Shown: in pieces, positions 1-7,711 of the stretch
Layout: every line of letters starts with the position of its first letter
Numbering within the stretch: the stretch's first letter is position 1
NCBI GenBank assembly: GCA_028717765.1
Contig: JAQUNE010000021.1
Location: 1-13,830 of the forward strand
Source: Candidatus Omnitrophota bacterium
GTDB lineage: Bacteria; Omnitrophota; Koll11; Gygaellales; Profunditerraquicolaceae
Direction of reading: 5' to 3'
DNA length: 13,830 bases
The notes under the pieces: generated by a model
What the model was told of the DNA's origin: nothing
Databases searched by the model: none
The model's input: only the letters and a program-made list of their open reading frames with translations
Made by a program: the position numbers and the translations under genes

Positions 1-799
1 CGGAAAGCATAAAATTATCGTCTTCAAAAATAACTCCCTTAATCCCAAAATCTTTAGAAAGCTTCTCCATTAAATCCGCGATGTACTCTGCACTGTGCAT
101 CTTAATCTTATTGCCAAATGTTTTTCTGTCACAAAATAAGCAACTCCCCGAACAACCGCGAGAAGTAACTAAGGAAGCAGAAGGCAGGTATTTTATGCTT
201 TGCGTACTCGGGCGATAGTAATTGCTTAATTTAGGCAAAAGGTCAAATGCCGGAAATGGCAACTCATCCAAATTATCTATTCTTTCGCGCTGACCGGTAA
301 AAACAACTTTACCATTTTCTCGAAAAACAATTCCCTTTACCAAACGTAAATCTTTCCCCATTGGCATTTTTAATAATTCTACAATTGTTTTCTCTCCTTC
401 GCCGATCACCCCAAGGTCAAAACAGCGGTTATTTAACATTGTCTCTTCCGGTAAAGCCGTAAGGTGGCAGCCTCCAATAATAACTTTAGTTTCCGGGATG
501 CTCTTTTTCACTAAAGAAGCTAGTTTTATGGAATTTTGCAGTGCCATAGTAGTTAAACTAATGGCAAGAAATTCCGGAGGGTTCTTTAAAATTATTTCCA
601 GGGTCTGCTCTAAAGTAAGTTGAAGAGCTAAGGCATCTAAGATCGAGGTTTTAAATCCAGCTGCTCTTACGGCTGCAGCCAAATAAGCTAAGCCAATCGG
701 CGGCTCTACTGACCCAGCCTGCGAAAGCACTCCGTATCGCTGGGCGGTAGTCAAAGGCGGATTAAGAAAAATAATTTTCTCTTTTTCTCTGGGTATCAT
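1..799 (-). CDS. B12-binding radical SAM protein (partial, N-terminal 266 residues)
   Basis: This reading frame starts at ATG 799-797 and runs off the window at position 1, so only the first 266 residues are visible. Residues about 8-150 look like a cobalamin-binding Rossmann domain (opening KIIFLNPPL, then EPPIGLAYLAA, then VIIGGCHLTALPEE and IGEGE). The radical SAM domain begins near residue 205 and has the iron-sulfur motif CSGSCLFC (C216, C220, C223) after TSRG. The usual DxHxxG cobalt-ligand motif is not present: the equivalent place reads LDALALQ (residues 54-60), as in many family members that bind B12 base-on/His-off or poorly. Proteins of this class carry out methylations, ring closures and other radical reactions, and the substrate cannot be told from this fragment. 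The start lies one base after the stop of the upstream GT2 gene, without a clear Shine-Dalgarno site, which suggests translational coupling. A role in modifying the glycan or its lipid is possible from context only. Family call is firm; function is open. Confidence 0.9.
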   Translation of the reverse strand, partial: MIPREKEKIIFLNPPLTTAQRYGVLSQAGSVEPPIGLAYLAAAVRAAGFKTSILDALALQLTLEQTLEIILKNPPEFLAISLTTMALQNSIKLASLVKKSIPETKVIIGGCHLTALPEETMLNNRCFDLGVIGEGEKTIVELLKMPMGKDLRLVKGIVFRENGKVVFTGQRERIDNLDELPFPAFDLLPKLSNYYRPSTQSIKYLPSASLVTSRGCSGSCLFCDRKTFGNKIKMHSAEYIADLMEKLSKDFGIKGVIFEDDNFMLS

Positions 800-800
800 T

Positions 801-1511
801 TTAAGCTTTAATTCTTAATCGAAAACGAATTGCCTCTTCAAGGATCTTAAAGATAACAGCAATGGATGAGAGCCTAGAAAACCCATTCTCGCGGGGAAAA
901 TAGCGAGTGCCAAATTGGATGATCTTTGCCTTACGGCGCCTGGCCTTAATCAATATTTCCGCGTCAATAAAAGATCCCTCTGAAGATAAGTTTAATTCTT
1001 TTAAAATCTCGGATCTAATTAATTTAAAAGAAAAGTTTACGTCTCTAACCTTTAGGTTGAATAAGGCTCTGATAAAAAGATTATAGATCGAGGAGTAAAC
1101 GCATCTTTTCACCCCTTCCTCGCTACGGTTTAGACGGTAGGCCGAAACTATATCTGCTTTATTTTCCAAAAGGATTTTTATCGCTTTCTTAATCTCCCTG
1201 AGGTCGAATGGCATATCTATATCGGAATACAAAACATACTTTTTAGAAACGAGATTAAAACCTGTTTTAAGGCTGCCCCCAAGTTTTCGATTTTGCTTAT
1301 GATGGGCGATTTTGATCCGCGGATTCTCCCTTGATAACTGATCGGCCATTTCTCCGGAACCGTCAGTAGAGGCATCATCAACTATAATAATTTCGTAATC
1401 CGCGGTTATCTCTTTAACAATAGAGATGGTTTTCTCTACTGTATTGCGTAGATAATCTTTCTCGTTTAACATCGGAAAAACAATAGAAAAGTTCTCGATA
1501 GCCTCTTGCAC
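801..1511 (-). CDS. Family 2 glycosyltransferase, DPM1-like
   Basis: This 236-residue protein is a single GT-A fold enzyme. It opens with FSIVFPMLNE (residues 8-17), has the nucleotide-binding VDDASTDGS (44-52) and the metal-binding SDIDMPFD with D97 and D99. This is the pattern of dolichyl/polyprenyl-phosphate mannosyl- or glucosyltransferases, which move a sugar from a nucleotide donor to a lipid phosphate or to a growing glycan at the inner face of the membrane. There is no C-terminal membrane segment of the kind seen in GtrB/ArnC-type enzymes, so it is the short, soluble form. The start is a GTG at 1511-1509, two bases after the stop of the double-GT4 gene; a GAGGA at 1522-1526 lies ten bases upstream and supports it. 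The next ATG (M14) would remove the first beta strand. It ends one base before the radical SAM start. Family call strong; donor and acceptor unknown. Confidence 0.9.
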   Translation of the reverse strand: MQEAIENFSIVFPMLNEKDYLRNTVEKTISIVKEITADYEIIIVDDASTDGSGEMADQLSRENPRIKIAHHKQNRKLGGSLKTGFNLVSKKYVLYSDIDMPFDLREIKKAIKILLENKADIVSAYRLNRSEEGVKRCVYSSIYNLFIRALFNLKVRDVNFSFKLIRSEILKELNLSSEGSFIDAEILIKARRRKAKIIQFGTRYFPRENGFSRLSSIAVIFKILEEAIRFRLRIKA

Positions 1512-1513
1512 TT

Positions 1514-4009
1514 TTATTCGATCCTCGCGATCTCTTTGTAGCGGCTGGCAATTTTTTTTACCTGCCCGGATAACTCATAATCCAAAACCTTTTGCAGACA
1601 GTTAGCACTCATCTCTTTTAGAGAGCGGCTATTATTAATAAGCTTTCTTATGTTTTGCGCAAGTTCAATTGGCTGATCATACTGATGCAGGTATCCGGTA
1701 ACCCCGCTCTCTACAAACTCCGGGATCCCCCCGATCTCCGAGGCTAATACAGGAGTACCTGTAGCCAAAGCCTCCATAATCGTTACCGGCGCGTTCTCCG
1801 GCCAAACCGAAGGCACGATCAAAACGTCAACATTCCGGAACATTTCCTGGATCTCTTTATTATTTATCTTTCCATAAAAAGTTACCACCTCTGTCAAATT
1901 TAAATTTTTTGCTAAACTCTTGCAATAATTAAAAAACAGTTCCTCCCCGTTTCCCACAATTGCCAATGACACCTTTTCTCTCTCTGCTTTGCTGAGTAAA
2001 GAAAAGGCCTCAAGCAGCTTTTCCAGGCCCTTATGTTCTATAATCTGCCCGATAAATCCAAATCTAATCTTTTGGGAGCTGGTTTTTTGAATATTCTTGA
2101 ACCTCTCGAGATTGATCCCGTTGTTGATTACCTCTATCTTTTCCTCGGGCATTGCGCAATTAATGAACCTCTCCTTGAGGTATTGGCTTGGCGAAATCAA
2201 TAAATCTACCATCTTTAGATAATGCATAAAGGCTTGGTTTCTTTCGCTTAAAGAAAATGATTTCCCGTAATCATCGAAAAGCGTCCTCTGGCAATGCGTA
2301 CAAGCTTGCCCTTTTTTCTCACAAAGCTTCCCCTTATCGGTAATCAAAATATTCTTAAAACAGATCGGCCAGAAATCATGCATGGTCATAACTATAGGAA
2401 TATGCAATTGCCGGACTGCTTCGAGCATTTTTATAGACAAAGGAAAAATATTATGAAAATGCACGATATCCGCAGAGGTCTCTAGAAGTTCTTTGCGGAA
2501 TTCCGCGAGTAATGTTTCTTTTCCCGTAAACGAAGTTAATTGTTCAAAATCAACAGAATGAAGATTAATCCGGGAAATATCAAAATTACGCCTTTCCTTT
2601 CTTTTAACGTGCCGCTTGTCTTTATTATCGAGTTTACCTGCAAAAATTTTTACCTCAAAGCCGATTTTTTTAAGTTCATTTGCCTGTTCAAAAGCTACGA
2701 TTTCTGATCCTCCGATAAAATAAGGATCGAACAAATGGCTGACTATAAGTACGCGGTTTCTTTTTCTAATCCGGTTATAGGTATCAAAAACCTTGCTGCC
2801 AACATGCTCTAGCGAATACGACTTAAGTTTTTCCTTGCCTTTTTCCCCTAACTTTCTCGCCAGCTCATGATCAAACAAGAGTAACTTAATTTTCTCCTTG
2901 AGATCTTGCGGATTCCTACATTGTGCGCATAACCCTGCGTCTTTAATAATCTCTGGGATAGCTCCTTTATTTAAACCAACTACCGGTTTTTTGTGCCTCC
3001 AGGCTTCTAAAAAGACAATGCCAAAAGATTCTGCTTCTGAGGCAAGCACTAAAACATCCGAAAGTTCTAAAAGGCAGTCTTTTTCTTCCTCTGAAACAAA
3101 GGGGAAATTAATAATTTTAATCCTGCCCGTATCCGACAAGGTGGAATAATATTTAAGGAATTTTTCTGTGTCCGGGCCTACCAAAAAAAGCTGTACGTCT
3201 ATATTCTCTTCCTGAGAAATCATTTTCGCTGCTTCGACAAGCTGGGCAATTCCTTTGTACATCTCTTTTCTGCCGAGAAAAATTATGGTCTTAGCTCCAG
3301 GAGTAATTGCGTATTTCTCTATCAACCCTTGTTCAATGGCATCATTTTTAGTCTCTTTATTATTGCCTGCCTGCGCCATAGGAATACCTGTAACGATAAT
3401 GCGTTGCGGCTCAATACCATTATTTATAAAATATTGCTTTTCGTAATCTGTCATTACAAAGACTGCGTCTACTGTTTTTAAGATACGATAAAATATTTTT
3501 CTTTCATAATGGGGATGCCCGGGATGAAAATAAGGAGTAATAATAATTTTTTTCTTTAGCAGCTTGGCCACCCAATAGCCAACCACAGTATGAAAATACG
3601 GAAAGTTATGTAAATGAATAATATCCGCGTGCCTAAAGTCGCTAAAGGTGGCGGCGTACATCTGAAAAGAATGCGGGCTATGACTAAAAATACATCCGAT
3701 TTCTGTTACTGATAACCCAGGGGTTTTCAGTAAAAGGGCTCTTGTTATTAGGGTTAATTTTCTTGAATAAAATTTCCAAAGGTCGTATCTTCTGACAAAT
3801 ACGCCTTGATCAAAATCGAAAGCTCCTAGGTTGAAATATCGTTGATTAAGTGGCAGGGGTTTATAAAATTCTTCTAAGCGGTAGAGGTTGATGGTGGATA
3901 CCTGGGTCATTACTCCTCTCTCAGAGAGAAATCGGCAGATATTACTACACCAGGTCTCCGATCCGCCTATAGCGGGCAAATAACGGCTAATAAAATGTAC
4001 TACTTTCAT
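1514..4009 (-). CDS. Two-domain glycosyltransferase: tandem GT4-GT4 fusion
   Basis: One unbroken 831-residue frame holds two complete GT-B (GT4) enzymes. Domain 1 covers about residues 1-414: GGSE at 15-18, IIHLHN near 130-135, TIIFLGRKEMYKG near 241-253, and the EX7E catalytic motif with E327 and E335. Domain 2 covers about 418-831: GGSE at 433-436, IVHFHN near 515-520, FGFIGQIIEHKG near 650-661, and EX7E with E738 and E746. Domain 2 also has a four-cysteine insert (C550, C563, C570, C573) seen in other GT4 enzymes, possibly a metal site. Both catalytic sites look intact, so the protein may add two different linkages. This domain plan and length resemble the E. coli O9a polymerase WbdA, although specificity cannot be inferred. 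The ATG at 4009 follows the upstream stop by 12 bases (4010-4021) with no convincing Shine-Dalgarno site. It sits between the coiled-coil GT2 and the small GT2 genes, and all three probably build the same glycan. Confidence 0.9.
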   Translation of the reverse strand: MKVVHFISRYLPAIGGSETWCSNICRFLSERGVMTQVSTINLYRLEEFYKPLPLNQRYFNLGAFDFDQGVFVRRYDLWKFYSRKLTLITRALLLKTPGLSVTEIGCIFSHSPHSFQMYAATFSDFRHADIIHLHNFPYFHTVVGYWVAKLLKKKIIITPYFHPGHPHYERKIFYRILKTVDAVFVMTDYEKQYFINNGIEPQRIIVTGIPMAQAGNNKETKNDAIEQGLIEKYAITPGAKTIIFLGRKEMYKGIAQLVEAAKMISQEENIDVQLFLVGPDTEKFLKYYSTLSDTGRIKIINFPFVSEEEKDCLLELSDVLVLASEAESFGIVFLEAWRHKKPVVGLNKGAIPEIIKDAGLCAQCRNPQDLKEKIKLLLFDHELARKLGEKGKEKLKSYSLEHVGSKVFDTYNRIRKRNRVLIVSHLFDPYFIGGSEIVAFEQANELKKIGFEVKIFAGKLDNKDKRHVKRKERRNFDISRINLHSVDFEQLTSFTGKETLLAEFRKELLETSADIVHFHNIFPLSIKMLEAVRQLHIPIVMTMHDFWPICFKNILITDKGKLCEKKGQACTHCQRTLFDDYGKSFSLSERNQAFMHYLKMVDLLISPSQYLKERFINCAMPEEKIEVINNGINLERFKNIQKTSSQKIRFGFIGQIIEHKGLEKLLEAFSLLSKAEREKVSLAIVGNGEELFFNYCKSLAKNLNLTEVVTFYGKINNKEIQEMFRNVDVLIVPSVWPENAPVTIMEALATGTPVLASEIGGIPEFVESGVTGYLHQYDQPIELAQNIRKLINNSRSLKEMSANCLQKVLDYELSGQVKKIASRYKEIARIE

Positions 4010-4021
4010 AATTAAATTATT

Positions 4022-6004
4022 TTAGCATTCCAGCCTCTGTAAAATCTGAATTCGATTCTGAAAACTACCCTGCTTATTAAGGATAACTGCGGCAAGTAAA
4101 TAAAGCCCCGGCTCAGAAAAGGTTCCCCGCCAAAAATCAACTAATTCTTTTTTCTCTTTACTGATTTCTTCAGTAAAAATCATACTTCTCTCCCAGTCAT
4201 AGGACATCTCTAATAGACAATGATCTCTTGGCTTAATCGTCACCTCTACGGCAGAATATGCAAAGTGCCGGTGCGGATGAGAGCGATTTTGATAAGGATA
4301 GATATCGATCATTAATCTTACCTTTTCTTCTTTAAAGCCTTTATTGGCTATTTTAATTATATATTCATTTATCTGGAGAGATTTTGCGCTATAGGTTTTG
4401 GCAAAGAATTGCGCGACACAAATATCGGCCTCCTTTTCTTTCTTTTTACTCCAAAAGAAAGTATTCGGCAGTTTACAAAATAAGCGTTTTATCTTTTTTA
4501 AAAAGGAAAGTACCGGCCAAATAAACGGCTTTACCAAAAGCCGATAGGTCTCTGAATTATAAAACTTCGATAACTCCTCAGTTTTTTCGATAATAATTCT
4601 TTCCTTGGTGCCAATCTCTTTATCCTTGATCTTGATAGCCTGTGCCTGAGATAAAAGTTCTTCTCTCTGAGACAAAAGCTCCCCATTAAGCAGTTTTATC
4701 TCTTCAAGCCTTTCCTGAATAGAGCGTTCTTTTTCTTGAATAGAGCGTTCTTTCTCTTGAGCTAAACCATTTAATTCGCTAATCTGGAGGTTTCTCTTTT
4801 CCAGTTCTTTGTCACGAAGCCTTATCTCATTAAGTTGAGACTGATTTAGCTGGTCTTTTTCTTGGATTGACCTGCCTAATTCGCTAATCTGGAGGTTTCT
4901 CTTTTCCAGTTCTTTGTCACGAAGCCTTATCTCATTAAGTTGAGACTGATTTAGCTGGTCTTTTTCTTGGATTGACCTGCCTAATTCGCTAATCTGGAGG
5001 CTTCTCTTTTCTAGCTCAGCTTGCAAAGTAACAGCCTGTTGCTGAATTTCTTTGGTTTTAAAATCTAATTCTACCCTAAAAGAATGTTTTTGATACTCTC
5101 CGATCGTCTCAACATTTTTCCTAACTTCAGAGATGATCTCTTTAGCTTTGTTATTTTTGTAATGCTTGACCAATTTTGCGGAAAGTAAAATCAAAATTTT
5201 TTGAAAATCTGCTTGCGGCAGCCTAATGATGTCCCCAAAATTACAAATACTTTCCGGTAATTTATCGGGGAAATGCTTGGCAATAAAAAGCAGCCTATTT
5301 TTGATAATGAAAAATTGCCTTAATTCTTCTTTTTGTTTTGAACCGTGCAACCTGTGCTGCACGACACTGCCCGGTACATATAAAATCCTCCAGCCTTTCT
5401 TTCTCACGCGAAAGGCCATGTCTACATCTTCCATGTACATATTAAAGTCTTCATCGAAAAACCCTACCCCTTCTAAAACTTTCTTCCGGTATAAAGCAGC
5501 GCAATTGGATATACTTTCCACCTCGGTAATCTGATTGTACTGCTGCTTATCTTCTTCCAAAAACCCTTTATCCGCCCAATTTAAATTTGGGAATTGAATG
5601 TGGCCCACGCTTTGAATCCTGCCATCCGGCAGAAGGATCTTGCTCCCCACCGCAGCAACCTGGTCGTCTTTATCGATTACCTTGATCAATTCATTCAGCC
5701 AGTTTTTTGCTACCTTGGCATCGTTATTGAGAAATGCGACATATTTTCCTTTGGCATTTGCTATTCCTAAATTATTAGCCAGGCAATAGTTATTATCCTG
5801 GCTAGAAATAATTTTAGTCTGGGGAAAATTTGCTTGCACATAGGCAAGAGAATCATCCTGGGAACCATTGTCCACAAGAATCGTTTCTAATTTCTCCTTT
5901 GGGTAGTCGAGGCCTATCAATGATTGCAAAAGATCCGGTAGGAGGTCTCTTCCATTATAATTCGCGCTCACCACACTTACCAATGGCCAATCCTGCTGGG
6001 TCAT
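4022..6004 (-). CDS. GT2 glycosyltransferase with long coiled coil and extra C-terminal domain
   Basis: The protein is 660 residues from ATG 6004. Residues 1-245 form a GT2 domain of the WbbL/rhamnosyltransferase type: VSVVSANYNG (8-17 region), VDNGS (44-48), the NND metal site (93-95), MYMEDVDMAFRV (189-200, likely catalytic ED) and HRLHGS (217-222). A helical stretch follows, then a long coiled coil from about 310 to 482 containing a 35-residue perfect-length repeat (330-364, 365-399, partial 400-412) and a duplicated heptad QEKERSI. Residues 483-512 (SETYRLLVKPF, then hydrophobic and basic residues) resemble an amphipathic membrane-binding helix. Residues about 540-660 look beta-rich (many alternating hydrophobics, YSAVEVTIKP, FSEPGLYLLAAV) and match no family I can name. 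An upstream in-frame ATG at 6037 is possible, but GGAGG at 6012-6016 is seven bases before ATG 6004, and that start lies one base after the wzt stop. The coiled coil may hold the enzyme at the membrane or set a distance to partners. Confidence 0.88.
   Translation of the reverse strand: MTQQDWPLVSVVSANYNGRDLLPDLLQSLIGLDYPKEKLETILVDNGSQDDSLAYVQANFPQTKIISSQDNNYCLANNLGIANAKGKYVAFLNNDAKVAKNWLNELIKVIDKDDQVAAVGSKILLPDGRIQSVGHIQFPNLNWADKGFLEEDKQQYNQITEVESISNCAALYRKKVLEGVGFFDEDFNMYMEDVDMAFRVRKKGWRILYVPGSVVQHRLHGSKQKEELRQFFIIKNRLLFIAKHFPDKLPESICNFGDIIRLPQADFQKILILLSAKLVKHYKNNKAKEIISEVRKNVETIGEYQKHSFRVELDFKTKEIQQQAVTLQAELEKRSLQISELGRSIQEKDQLNQSQLNEIRLRDKELEKRNLQISELGRSIQEKDQLNQSQLNEIRLRDKELEKRNLQISELNGLAQEKERSIQEKERSIQERLEEIKLLNGELLSQREELLSQAQAIKIKDKEIGTKERIIIEKTEELSKFYNSETYRLLVKPFIWPVLSFLKKIKRLFCKLPNTFFWSKKKEKEADICVAQFFAKTYSAKSLQINEYIIKIANKGFKEEKVRLMIDIYPYQNRSHPHRHFAYSAVEVTIKPRDHCLLEMSYDWERSMIFTEEISKEKKELVDFWRGTFSEPGLYLLAAVILNKQGSFQNRIQILQRLEC
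4720..4761 (-). repeat. 21-bp tandem duplication (one heptad) in the coiled coil
   Basis: Positions 4720-4740 and 4741-4761 match at 19 of 21 positions and encode QEKERSI twice. It lies about ten bases downstream in array order of the 105-bp repeat and again adds exactly one heptad. Confidence 0.85.
4772..5000 (-). repeat. 105-bp perfect tandem repeat inside the coiled coil of the GT2 gene
   Basis: Units 4772-4876 and 4877-4981 are identical at all 105 positions as read by eye, and a third partial copy continues exactly to position 5000 before mismatches begin. The unit encodes 35 residues, i.e. five heptads (ELEKRN LQISEL ... RLRDK), so gain or loss of a copy keeps both the reading frame and the coiled-coil register. 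Confidence 0.97.
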
Positions 6005-6005
6005 T

Positions 6006-7706
6006 TTATTGCCTCCATTTCCAACTATGTTCAGCATAAACCGTACCGTGGTCTTCTCGATTGAATACCATGTGCATCGGATAGATCCCGTGATGCAAGA
6101 CTAAAAATTCTTTTTTCTTTTCATTCCAGATGCCCAGAGAAACCTTATATTCCCCTGGCAATAACGGCAGGCGGGGAAAAATAATTTGGTAATCCCTGGA
6201 AATTTTTCGTATTATCCCCTGACAATAAACGCGGTCACTTCTGTAAAAACCGGCCCATAAATAATTATCCTGCCCAAGGCCTCCTATGCCCGTAAATTTG
6301 ATCGTTAGTTTAACAAAATCATTGGTATGGAAAGAGTTTTTTTCCTGCCCCTGCTTATCGCAAAACTTTACCTGCTCTAATCTAATGCCTTGATAATCCC
6401 TTTTTTCTCCCCAATGCCCTTCTAATATTTTTAGATCGAGATTATTTTTTTTAAAATCTACTGCCTTCTTTGGCCAGGCAATAAACGGGATATTTAAAAG
6501 CTCGTTAGTTTTATTTTCTTTTCCTTTGATTAATAAAGAATAATAACCATTATGATAATTATATGCCAGGGTTTCAAATTTATCCCAGATAGCAACGGAA
6601 ATACGGTAATCTCCGGGTGCTAGGGAAAGCTTACGAAAATTTAGCAAGAAAATACCTCTTCCTTTTTTTAATTCTTGGATCCTGTGCCCATCAAAAGCGG
6701 TATTTGGCCCATAACAATATACGCCATCGTTGCGGAAAATCGCAATTCCAAAATGCGGCTCCTTGATATTGGCGAGTGCCTGAAAAGTCACCTTAACCCT
6801 CAAGGGTTCTTGGCTTTTTATGCTTAAGCAGCTCAAGCCAAACCTATTTTGTAATTCTAATTTTTCAATAATTACTTCCAGGGTACCCAACTGCTTACCC
6901 CAGTTCTCCATATCCTGCGCCCACTTTTTTGTATTTTCGAACAAAACTGCTTCTTTTTGGGAAGGGCCGACAAAAAAATTCTCTGTCGCTAATAACTTAC
7001 GGTAATGGTTGATTCCTTCTAAAGTCTCACCATAGAATAAAAGCTTGCCGTGATCAAGTAAGGCGGTTTTATCGCAAATTCTTTCCATCAAATCCAGATT
7101 TTGATTGGTGATCACCAAGGTCTTTCCCGCGCGCTTAAAATCCATAAGTTTTTCAAAACATTTATTCTGAAAAAGCAGATCCCCCACTGCCAGAATTTCA
7201 TCGATGACCAAAATATCAAAATCCAGATTAGCAATAATACTAAATCCTAGGCGAAGACGCATTCCTTGTGAATAAGTCCCCAGCGGTAAGTTGATAAAAT
7301 TACCCAGCTCGGAAAAAGCAATGATCGAAGGAAGTTTATTTTCGATTTCACCTCTTCTGGCCCCCAAAATCGTTGCATTTAAAAAAATATTTTCCTTCCC
7401 CGTTAATTCATCTTGAAAACCAACGCCCAGGTTAAATAACCCCAAGGTCCTGCCCTTGATATTAACCTTGCCTTCTGTAGGCGATAAAACCGAGGCAATA
7501 ATATTTAAGAGTGTAGTTTTCCCCGCGCCATTTCTTCCGATTACTCCGATTATATGGCCCCTACAAATATCCAAAGATACTTCTTTCAGGGCCCAAAAAT
7601 CCTCAAAATTCATCCCGCTGGTTCTGGTTTGTTTCCCGGCAAAGGGGTATTTCTTCCCAACTCCCAGCAGTTCAATTGTCTTTTCGTTTTGCATAGTGGC
7701 AATCAT
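6006..7706 (-). CDS. wzt: Wzt: ATPase of polysaccharide ABC exporter with two C-terminal glycan-binding-type domains
   Basis: This 566-residue protein is the ATP-binding half of an ABC exporter that flips polyprenyl-linked polysaccharide across the inner membrane, paired with the Wzm gene just upstream. The nucleotide-binding domain spans about 1-245: Walker A GRNGAGKTT (57-65), Q98 in GVGFQDELTG, signature YSQGM (145-149, the usual Wzt/TagH/KpsT variant) and Walker B ILVIDE (165-170). The switch histidine is replaced by Q202 (ITNQN, where relatives have VSH). After a helical linker (about 246-285) come two similar beta-sandwich domains of the Wzt C-terminal type: about 290-395 (FRNDGVYCYGPNT; LAPGDYRISVAIWD) and about 435-562 (FYRSDRVYCQG; LLPGEYKVSLGIWN). 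In E. coli O9a one such domain recognises the modified chain end; two in a row is unusual. ATG 7706 is five bases after the wzm stop with only a weak AAAGA site; ATG 7694 is an alternative. The gene ends one base before the next start. Confidence 0.95.
   Translation of the reverse strand: MIATMQNEKTIELLGVGKKYPFAGKQTRTSGMNFEDFWALKEVSLDICRGHIIGVIGRNGAGKTTLLNIIASVLSPTEGKVNIKGRTLGLFNLGVGFQDELTGKENIFLNATILGARRGEIENKLPSIIAFSELGNFINLPLGTYSQGMRLRLGFSIIANLDFDILVIDEILAVGDLLFQNKCFEKLMDFKRAGKTLVITNQNLDLMERICDKTALLDHGKLLFYGETLEGINHYRKLLATENFFVGPSQKEAVLFENTKKWAQDMENWGKQLGTLEVIIEKLELQNRFGLSCLSIKSQEPLRVKVTFQALANIKEPHFGIAIFRNDGVYCYGPNTAFDGHRIQELKKGRGIFLLNFRKLSLAPGDYRISVAIWDKFETLAYNYHNGYYSLLIKGKENKTNELLNIPFIAWPKKAVDFKKNNLDLKILEGHWGEKRDYQGIRLEQVKFCDKQGQEKNSFHTNDFVKLTIKFTGIGGLGQDNYLWAGFYRSDRVYCQGIIRKISRDYQIIFPRLPLLPGEYKVSLGIWNEKKKEFLVLHHGIYPMHMVFNREDHGTVYAEHSWKWRQ
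6012..6016 (-). promoter_or_regulatory. Ribosome binding site deciding the start of the coiled-coil GT2 gene
   Basis: GGAGG on the minus strand lies seven bases before ATG 6004 and inside the last codons of wzt. It favours 6004 over the longer frame at 6037 and implies coupling of the two genes. Confidence 0.85.
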
Positions 7707-7711
7707 TTTCT

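Noticed and set aside
1552..1559. Run of eight T's near the end of the double-GT4 gene as a phase-variation tract
   Set aside because: It is short, AT-rich runs are common in this window, and it lies in the last ~15 codons where a slip would have little effect on the enzyme.
4772..5000. Tandem repeat as a CRISPR array or intergenic satellite
   Set aside because: Units are contiguous without spacers and lie inside a coding frame in heptad multiples.
2294..5534. Several plus-strand open frames (e.g. 2294-2485, 2898-3149, 3255-3446, 5226-5534)
   Set aside because: They lie wholly opposite well-supported glycosyltransferase domains, have no recognisable motifs, and look like antisense shadows.
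6005..6037. Longer start (ATG 6037) for the coiled-coil GT2 gene, overlapping wzt
   Set aside because: GGAGG at 6012-6016 is at ideal distance from ATG 6004, which also lies one base after the wzt stop; the extra 11 residues do not resemble GT2 N-termini.
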